Shown here: positions 63,110-64,000 of the stretch, one piece after another
Layout of the letters: each line of letters starts with the position of its first letter
How positions within the stretch are numbered: position 1 is the first letter of the stretch
Assembly (NCBI RefSeq): GCF_021655555.1
Contig: NZ_AP023086.1
Location: 4,742,685-4,806,684 of the forward strand
Direction of reading: 5' to 3'
Source: Marinagarivorans cellulosilyticus
GTDB taxonomy: Bacteria; Pseudomonadota; Gammaproteobacteria; Pseudomonadales; Cellvibrionaceae
Length of the DNA: 64,000 nucleotides
The notes under the pieces: model-generated
Told to the model about the DNA's origin: nothing
Database searches by the model: none
The model's input: the letters and a program-made list of their open reading frames with translations, nothing else
Translations under genes and position numbers: made by a program

Positions 63110-64000
63110 TTAGTCGCGCCCTAGGTATTCCATTAACCAGTCCATCGCTGGGCGATGCTGACCGTTGCTTTGAATCAAGCCAGTGCCTTCACGCCAAGTC
63201 CGGCCGACAACATATCCCCACAAAGTCACGCCCACAACAGCAGGGTGTTCGTAAAATGCAGGGAATTGATCTTGGAAAATTCTCAACTGAAACGCATCGC
63301 CAGCACCTTGATCACTATCCTCAATGTCATACTCGGAAATGTACAGCGGCAAGTTACCGGACTGCTGGTGAATGTAATCAAGTTTTTCTTTAATCTCGGC
63401 CGCAGTCCAAATTTTTGGTGTAGTCCAGCTATGAGCTTGTAAACCTAGCGCATCGATAACTCTCTCGCCATTTTCATCTCTATAGTCTAGCGTGCTCCTA
63501 ATTACCGCCAATATTTCTTCAGTATTCCAGGTCAAAAAATTGAAGTCGTTGTATACGAGAATGGCGTCGGGACAATGTTTACGCGCCAACTTAAATGATT
63601 CAAGAATCCAGTCATTACCGAATGCACTTTGAGCGTAACCTGCAGGAGCATGCCCCTCAACGGCCTCATTCACTACGTCGATAATGGCAGTATCTGGGTA
63701 GCGCTCGCAATAGTCTTTCATCCACTCTTCAATTTCGCCGCGCTGTTCCGCAGGACTTAAATTGTTGATCCAGTTTGGAGCCTGTGCTCCCCACACAAAG
63801 GTGTGAGCTTTAACGGGAATACCGTTAGCGCGAGCGAACTCGTAAATTCTGTCAACAGGCCCCCAATTGTATTGATCTCGTGACTGCTCCACAGAGCCCC
63901 ACTTACCTTCGTTTTCTGGAGTAATTTGATTCCAATATTGCATGAAATCGCTACGAACACTGCCACCAGTGGTGATGTTACCGACGAACTTCTCGCCGCC
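63110..64000 (-). CDS. GH10 endo-1,4-beta-xylanase, C-terminal part (cut by window edge)
   Basis: The frame is open through the window edge, so the 297 codons seen are the 3' part of a larger gene. The GH10 barrel is clear: KFVGNITTGGSVRSDF then WNQITPENEGKWGSVE, the acid/base in DVVNEAVEGHAP, the nucleophile in PLYISEYDIED, and a WGYVVGRTWREGTGL end loop. It hydrolyses xylan backbones, and with the GH5 and GH30 enzymes suggests hemicellulose use. Signal peptide and any binding modules lie outside. The protein ends soon after the barrel (EYLGRD). Confidence 0.93.
   Translation of the reverse strand, partial: GGEKFVGNITTGGSVRSDFMQYWNQITPENEGKWGSVEQSRDQYNWGPVDRIYEFARANGIPVKAHTFVWGAQAPNWINNLSPAEQRGEIEEWMKDYCERYPDTAIIDVVNEAVEGHAPAGYAQSAFGNDWILESFKLARKHCPDAILVYNDFNFLTWNTEEILAVIRSTLDYRDENGERVIDALGLQAHSWTTPKIWTAAEIKEKLDYIHQQSGNLPLYISEYDIEDSDQGAGDAFQLRIFQDQFPAFYEHPAVVGVTLWGYVVGRTWREGTGLIQSNGQHRPAMDWLMEYLGRD

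Noticed and set aside
1..64000. CRISPR arrays, rRNA operon or prophage structural genes
   Set aside because: No regularly spaced repeats, rRNA sequence or phage structural genes were found.

Overview
The window looks like chromosomal DNA from a polysaccharide-degrading marine or soil Gammaproteobacterium of the Cellvibrionaceae type (Saccharophagus, Teredinibacter, Simiduia or Cellvibrio relatives). This is inferred from three things. Secreted lipoproteins carry long polyserine linkers. There are GH5, GH10 and GH30 glycosidases with CBM10, CBM6 and discoidin-type modules. The housekeeping gene order resembles that of pseudomonads. There are no rRNA genes or CRISPR arrays. Two tRNA genes (Cys, Leu) are present.

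Layout. 1-3.7 kb: type IV pilus minor-pilin operon (fimT-pilV-pilW-pilX-pilY1, minus strand, pilY1 cut by the window edge). 4-9.5 kb: lptFG diverging from pepA-holC. 9.6-14.1 kb: small or mixed genes (TlpA-like thioredoxin, DUF2750, MBL hydrolase), a CheC-like phosphatase paired with a diguanylate cyclase, and pgsA. 14.2-14.9 kb: tRNA-Cys, tRNA-Leu, a possible integration scar, and a 172-bp repeat that recurs at 42.8 kb. 14.9-25.5 kb: FKBP, a CBM10-CBM10-GH5 lipoprotein, two further diguanylate cyclases and metH. 25.7-32.8 kb: envelope block comEC, exbB-exbD-lpxK-kdsB-ptp-murB. 33-42.8 kb: DUF2062, a PstS-like protein with a porin, an MCP, lolCDE, PilZ, a small periplasmic protein and an MscS channel. 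43-45.6 kb: membrane protein plus acyltransferase.

45.9-57.5 kb is the most distinctive part. Two copies of a DUF1592-type dihaem cytochrome lipoprotein plus Tat-exported DUF1552 protein pair face each other around a GH30 lipoprotein. Both cytochrome proteins carry carbohydrate-binding modules: a C-terminal F5/8C domain in one, and two CBM6 domains nested inside DUF1592 in the other. The second cytochrome gene is broken by an ISL3-type insertion sequence with intact ends and a perfect 8-bp target duplication. Removing the element on paper restores a 1031-codon reading frame.

57.5-61 kb is a looser accessory stretch: a decayed AraC/GyrI-like pseudogene, a small unknown protein, a 140-bp MITE-like element that supplies the last codons of a NavAb-like sodium channel gene, and a DUF805 gene. 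The window ends with ilvC, which has a promoter, leader and terminator-like hairpin upstream, and the 3' part of a GH10 xylanase gene.

Functional themes: pilus and envelope biogenesis (PilVWXY1/FimT, Lpt, Lol, LpxK, KdsB, MurB), c-di-GMP signalling (three GGDEF proteins, one PilZ), and extracellular plant-polysaccharide attack, possibly including an undescribed surface redox system.
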